A stretch of 15,993 nt of DNA from Nitrospira sp. GTDB lineage: Bacteria > Nitrospirota > Nitrospiria > Nitrospirales > Nitrospiraceae. Position 1 is the stretch's first letter. Every line of letters begins with the position of its first letter. Shown piece after piece: positions 12,632 through 15,993 of the stretch. The position numbers and the translations under genes are program-made. The stretch is from positions 1 to 15,993 of the forward strand of contig JANYAJ010000329.1 in NCBI GenBank assembly GCA_025361385.1, written 5' to 3'. Below the pieces are notes generated by a model. It had not been told where the DNA came from. It made no database searches and saw nothing but the letters and a program-made list of their open reading frames with translations.

Positions 12632-13942
12632 ATGAAAATGGAAGTGACCGAACTAGGACCGATGAAACGCGCCCTCAAGATCGAGGTGCCGGCCGATGAG
12701 GTCACGCAACGGTTTGCCCGCGCGTATGTCGAGTTGAACCGCCAGGTCAACATCCCGGGATTTCGTCCAGGCAAGGCTCCTCTGGCCTTGCTGGAGAAAC
12801 GCTATTCCAAATCCGTGGAAGAGGATGTGATACGAAGCCTCGTGCCGGACTTCTACGACAAGGCTGTTCGCCAAGCGGGTATTGTGCCAGTCCTCGTTGA
12901 AATCCCCCCGTTGGATCGGGTCAAGATTAAGAGAGACGAGCCGTTCACCTTTACCGCGACCGTCGAGATCAAGCCAACCATCGAGTTGCGAGACTATAAG
13001 GCGCCGAGCCCGATTTCGCTCAAGCCGGACAAGCGAACCGTCACCGAGGAACAGCTCGACCGAGGACTTGAGGTGTTGCTCGAGCAACAGGCACGTTTGG
13101 AAGCCGCGCCAGCCGGCCATGCCATCGTGGACGGAGACTATATTGTGCTGGACGTACAAGGCACGCTCGATGGAGCCCCGTTGGACGGAACGAAGAAGGA
13201 CGGGCAACTCCACAAGGTGGGCTCGAAGGCGTCAGTTTTGGGGCTGGAAATCGATTCGCATGTCATGGGGAAGAAAGAGACGGATGTGCTCGAAATATCC
13301 CAGCCCTATCCGGCCAGTCATCCAGACCCACGCGTCGCCGGCAAAACAGTCCTGTTCACGTTGACGGTCAAATCCGTCAAAGAAAAGAAGCTGCCGGTCT
13401 TGGACGATGAATTTGCCAAAGACTGCGGCCCCTATACCACGCTTCAGGAAATCAAAGATAAATTGCGAGGCGGAATGGAACAGGCACTGAAGCGAGAGAT
13501 CGAAGATACCTATAAAGATACGATCATTAAACGGCTCGCGGAGACCCACCACTTCGATCTTCCGGAGACCCTCGTTGAGCGTGAGCTGGAAGCCATCATC
13601 CGCCAGCATGTGCAGCAGCAAGAACGAAAGGGTGCCGCCCCGGAAGCGCCCAGTGCGGAAGATGTCACGGCTCTTCGCCAGGAGCATCGCGACGAAGCGG
13701 CGCGCCGCGTGAAGCTCGGACTCGTGCTGGAAGCGATCGCCGAAAAAGAAGGGCTGACGGTCACCCAGGACGATCTCAACGCCGAGATCATGCGGCTGGC
13801 GTCGGAGCTGAAAATGCCACCTGCCGATCTCGTCAAGATGGTCAAAGCCGGTGGACAAGAGTCGATCGACGAATTGCGCGCTAGGATTTTAGCGGATAAA
13901 GCTCTGGATTTTGTGTACCGCAATGCGGTGATTCAGGGATAG
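12632..13942 (+). CDS. tig: Trigger factor, ribosome-associated chaperone and peptidyl-prolyl isomerase
   Basis: The 436-aa product has the three domains of trigger factor. The N-terminal ribosome-binding domain (1 to about 115) carries the signature loop GFRPGKAP (43-50), which docks at ribosomal protein L23 beside the exit tunnel. The FKBP-like domain (about 150-240) contains [20 protein letters not shown] and the [17 protein letters not shown] segment. The C-terminal helical arms (about 245-430) form the chaperone cradle. Length equals E. coli Tig (432 aa). A modest AAGGG at 12616-12620 lies 11 bases before the ATG; a second ATG two codons later is less likely. It lies upstream of clpP, the standard order for this folding and degradation cluster. 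A small hairpin (12595-12610) precedes the ribosome-binding site. Confidence 0.97.
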   Translation: MKMEVTELGPMKRALKIEVPADEVTQRFARAYVELNRQVNIPGFRPGKAPLALLEKRYSKSVEEDVIRSLVPDFYDKAVRQAGIVPVLVEIPPLDRVKIKRDEPFTFTATVEIKPTIELRDYKAPSPISLKPDKRTVTEEQLDRGLEVLLEQQARLEAAPAGHAIVDGDYIVLDVQGTLDGAPLDGTKKDGQLHKVGSKASVLGLEIDSHVMGKKETDVLEISQPYPASHPDPRVAGKTVLFTLTVKSVKEKKLPVLDDEFAKDCGPYTTLQEIKDKLRGGMEQALKREIEDTYKDTIIKRLAETHHFDLPETLVERELEAIIRQHVQQQERKGAAPEAPSAEDVTALRQEHRDEAARRVKLGLVLEAIAEKEGLTVTQDDLNAEIMRLASELKMPPADLVKMVKAGGQESIDELRARILADKALDFVYRNAVIQG

Positions 13943-14009
13943 CACCGAGGTTCAGGGCAGGCCTTGCATCTCGGGTTCAACAGGCTGTAAGCGGAAAGGA
14001 ACGACAGGC

Positions 14010-14645
14010 ATGCTGGTTCCCATTGTAATCGAAACGACGAACCGGGGCGAACGCGCCTACGATATTTATTCCCGGCTCTTAAAAGATCGGATTATTTTCC
14101 TCGGTGCTCCAATCGATGACGTCTTTGCCAACCTGATTATTGCCCAGCTCCTGTTCCTCGAGGCGGAGGATCCTGAAAAAGATATCAATCTCTACGTCAA
14201 TTCCCCCGGTGGAAGCGTCACGGCGGGATTGGGCATTTACGACACCATGCAGTATGTGAAACCCCCGATTAACACCATTTGCCTGGGCCAGGCCGCCAGC
14301 ATGGGGGCATTTTTGCTGACCGCGGGAACTAAGGGCAAGCGATTTGCGTTGCCAAATGCGCGGGTCATGATTCACCAGCCTATGGGCGGATTTTCCGGGC
14401 AAGCCACTGAAATCGACATTCATGCCAGGGAGATTTTGAAAATTCGCGAACGACTCAATGAGATTATGGCTAAACATACAGGCCAGCCTCTGGAGAAGAT
14501 CGCGCAGGACACCGAACGGGACTATTTCCTGTCCGCAGAAGAAGCCAAGCAGTACGGCCTCATCGATGAAGTCATTTCGCGGCCACCGAAGATTCTCAAG
14601 GTCGTCAGTGGCGATGCAGGAAAAGACGGGGCGAAGGACAAGTAA
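14010..14645 (+). CDS. clpP: ATP-dependent Clp protease proteolytic subunit
   Basis: A 211-aa serine peptidase of the ClpP family, which forms a double seven-membered barrel. The catalytic triad is complete: Ser97 in GQAASMGAF, His122 in VMIHQP and Asp171 in TERDYF, at the same numbers as mature E. coli Clp[12 protein letters not shown] (64-74) forms the substrate-binding glycine loop. The N-terminus ([23 protein letters not shown]) is the conserved axial region with little or no propeptide. AAAGGA nine bases upstream supports the start. clpX follows after 15 bp. Confidence 0.98.
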   Translation: MLVPIVIETTNRGERAYDIYSRLLKDRIIFLGAPIDDVFANLIIAQLLFLEAEDPEKDINLYVNSPGGSVTAGLGIYDTMQYVKPPINTICLGQAASMGAFLLTAGTKGKRFALPNARVMIHQPMGGFSGQATEIDIHAREILKIRERLNEIMAKHTGQPLEKIAQDTERDYFLSAEEAKQYGLIDEVISRPPKILKVVSGDAGKDGAKDK

Positions 14646-14660
14646 CAGGGGGGAGGACGC

Positions 14661-15917
14661 ATGGCTAAGCAGGATAAGATGGATCGACATCTCCGCTGCT
14701 CGTTTTGTGGGAAGAGCCGCGACGAAGTCCGCAAGTTGATTGCCGGGCCTACCGTCTATATTTGCGACGAATGCGTCAACCTCTGTAACGACATCATTGC
14801 CGAGGATTGGGAAGAAGCGAAAGAAGAGATTTCATCAAAAATTAAGAAGCCGGTGGAAATTAAACACCACTTGGATCAATACGTCGTGGGACAGGAGCGG
14901 GCCAAGAAAATTCTTTCGGTGGCCGTGCATAACCACTACAAGCGAATCTCGGCCAAAGACAAAGATACTGACGAGGTACAGCTCCAAAAGGGCAATATCC
15001 TCATGCTGGGCCCCACGGGCACAGGGAAAACATTATTGGCCCAAACCCTCGCGAAGTACTTGGACGTGCCCTTTACGTTGGCCGATGCCACAACGCTGAC
15101 CGAAGCAGGGTATGTCGGTGAAGATGTGGAAAACATCATCCTCAAGCTTTTGCAAGCATCGGACTACGATGTCGAGCGGGCTGAGCGAGGCATTGTCTAT
15201 ATCGATGAAATCGATAAGATCAGCCGTAAGAGCGACAGCCCCTCCATCACCCGCGATGTGTCAGGCGAGGGGGTGCAACAGGCGCTGCTCAAGCTCATCG
15301 AGGGAACTGTCGCCAATGTCCCGCCTCAAGGTGGTCGCAAACATCCGCACCAAGAGTTTATTCAGGTCAACACAAGCAATATCCTGTTCATCTGTGGCGG
15401 AGCGTTTGTCGGGCTCGAACAGATTATCGAGCAACGTCTAAATCGAAAGTCGATGGGATTCGGGGCCGAAGTTCGAGGGCGGAACGAGATTCGACTCGGT
15501 GAACTATTTGCGAAGGTTCAACCTGAGGATTTTCTCAAGTACGGGTTGATTCCCGAATTCGTCGGCCGGTTGCCGGTCGTGGCCACGCTGGATGAGCTGG
15601 ATGAACGAGCCCTCATTCGAATTTTGACCGAACCGAGAAATGCGCTCACGAAACAGTACGAGAAGCTGCTCTCGTTTGAAAAAGTGAAGCTCAAGTTCAC
15701 GGAAGGTGCGCTGGGTGCGATCGCGCGGAAGGCTTTTATCCAGAAAACCGGCGCTCGAGGATTACGGGCTATCCTCGAAGACGTGATGTTAGACGTGATG
15801 TACGATGCGCCTTCGCAGAAGCAGATCAAGGAAGTCCTTATCACGGAGGATGCGATCCTTGGAAAGCATGCCCCTATTAGGATTTTCGAGCAGGATAAGG
15901 ATGCGAAAACAGCATAA
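14661..15917 (+). CDS. clpX: ATP-dependent Clp protease ATPase subunit ClpX
   Basis: A 418-aa AAA+ unfoldase that delivers substrates to ClpP. The N-terminal Cys4 zinc finger has its ligands at 13, 16, 35 and 38. Walker A GPTGTGKT is at 117-124, pore-1 loop GYVG at 150-153, Walker B IVYIDE at 178-183, and the RKH pore loop at 226-228. The ClpP-docking loop reads MGF at 265-267 where E. coli has IGF, a conservative change. The sensor-2 region GARGLRAI is near the C-terminus. A strong AGGGGGGAGG ribosome-binding site precedes the ATG, 15 bp after clpP, so the two are co-translated in step. The remaining 76 bases of the window show no gene start; lon often follows in relatives but is not visible here. 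Confidence 0.98.
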   Translation: MAKQDKMDRHLRCSFCGKSRDEVRKLIAGPTVYICDECVNLCNDIIAEDWEEAKEEISSKIKKPVEIKHHLDQYVVGQERAKKILSVAVHNHYKRISAKDKDTDEVQLQKGNILMLGPTGTGKTLLAQTLAKYLDVPFTLADATTLTEAGYVGEDVENIILKLLQASDYDVERAERGIVYIDEIDKISRKSDSPSITRDVSGEGVQQALLKLIEGTVANVPPQGGRKHPHQEFIQVNTSNILFICGGAFVGLEQIIEQRLNRKSMGFGAEVRGRNEIRLGELFAKVQPEDFLKYGLIPEFVGRLPVVATLDELDERALIRILTEPRNALTKQYEKLLSFEKVKLKFTEGALGAIARKAFIQKTGARGLRAILEDVMLDVMYDAPSQKQIKEVLITEDAILGKHAPIRIFEQDKDAKTA

Positions 15918-15993
15918 GGTACTGTAAGTCAGTCTGTTTATCGCATAGTCGTTTACCCGTCGAAAGATAAAGCTCTCCGGGCCAGGATCATTC

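Overview
This is a bacterial chromosomal window, moderately GC-rich and densely coded. The protein style (a 4-Cys GAF/sigma-54 regulator, DsrE, a DUF481 porin-like protein, a coiled-coil OmpA protein, a remnant of an 'LDKIRD' coiled-coil family) and the tig-clpP-clpX order look most like Nitrospira or a close Nitrospirota relative. That placement comes from family recall, not from a search. I count 12 confident protein genes, two tRNA genes with encoded CCA, one decayed gene and one probable tRNA fragment.

Layout: (1) 50-139, tRNA-Ser(GGA) on the minus strand, divergent from (2) an asmA-like gene and an mscS-like gene (276-2739, plus) behind a good sigma-70 promoter. (3) 2740-4024 is a 1.3-kb stretch without an intact gene; it holds a frameshifted, 3'-truncated coiled-coil gene and a sequence resembling the 5' half of a glutamine tRNA. 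(4) 4025-6769, plus: a DUF481/YdiY-like outer-membrane protein, MscL with a C-terminal Cys4 zinc ribbon, and an OmpA-domain coiled-coil protein, ending in a strong terminator at 6791-6825. (5) 6844-12142, all minus: in transcription order, a secreted HEAT-repeat protein, a GAF-AAA+-Fis sigma-54 activator, then a DsrE protein, a PPOX-type flavin-fold protein and a Tat-exported ABC-type substrate-binding protein. (6) 12480-15917, plus: tRNA-Leu(TAG), trigger factor, ClpP and ClpX.

How they work together: MscS, MscL, the DUF481 protein and the OmpA protein form an envelope and osmotic-stress neighbourhood. Trigger factor, ClpP and ClpX are the usual protein folding and degradation cluster. The most interesting part is 6844-11004. 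A sigma-54 activator with an unusual four-cysteine insertion in its GAF sensor lies directly upstream of a gap (9194-9432) that carries a near-consensus -24/-12 promoter (9261-9276), an upstream perfect inverted repeat suited to an activator site (9382-9403), and a perfect 20-bp palindrome at the predicted start of transcription (9231-9250). The simplest reading is a self-contained, signal-responsive regulon of DsrE, PPOX protein and substrate-binding protein. The signal is unknown; redox, metal or reactive nitrogen/sulfur species are guesses based on the cysteines.
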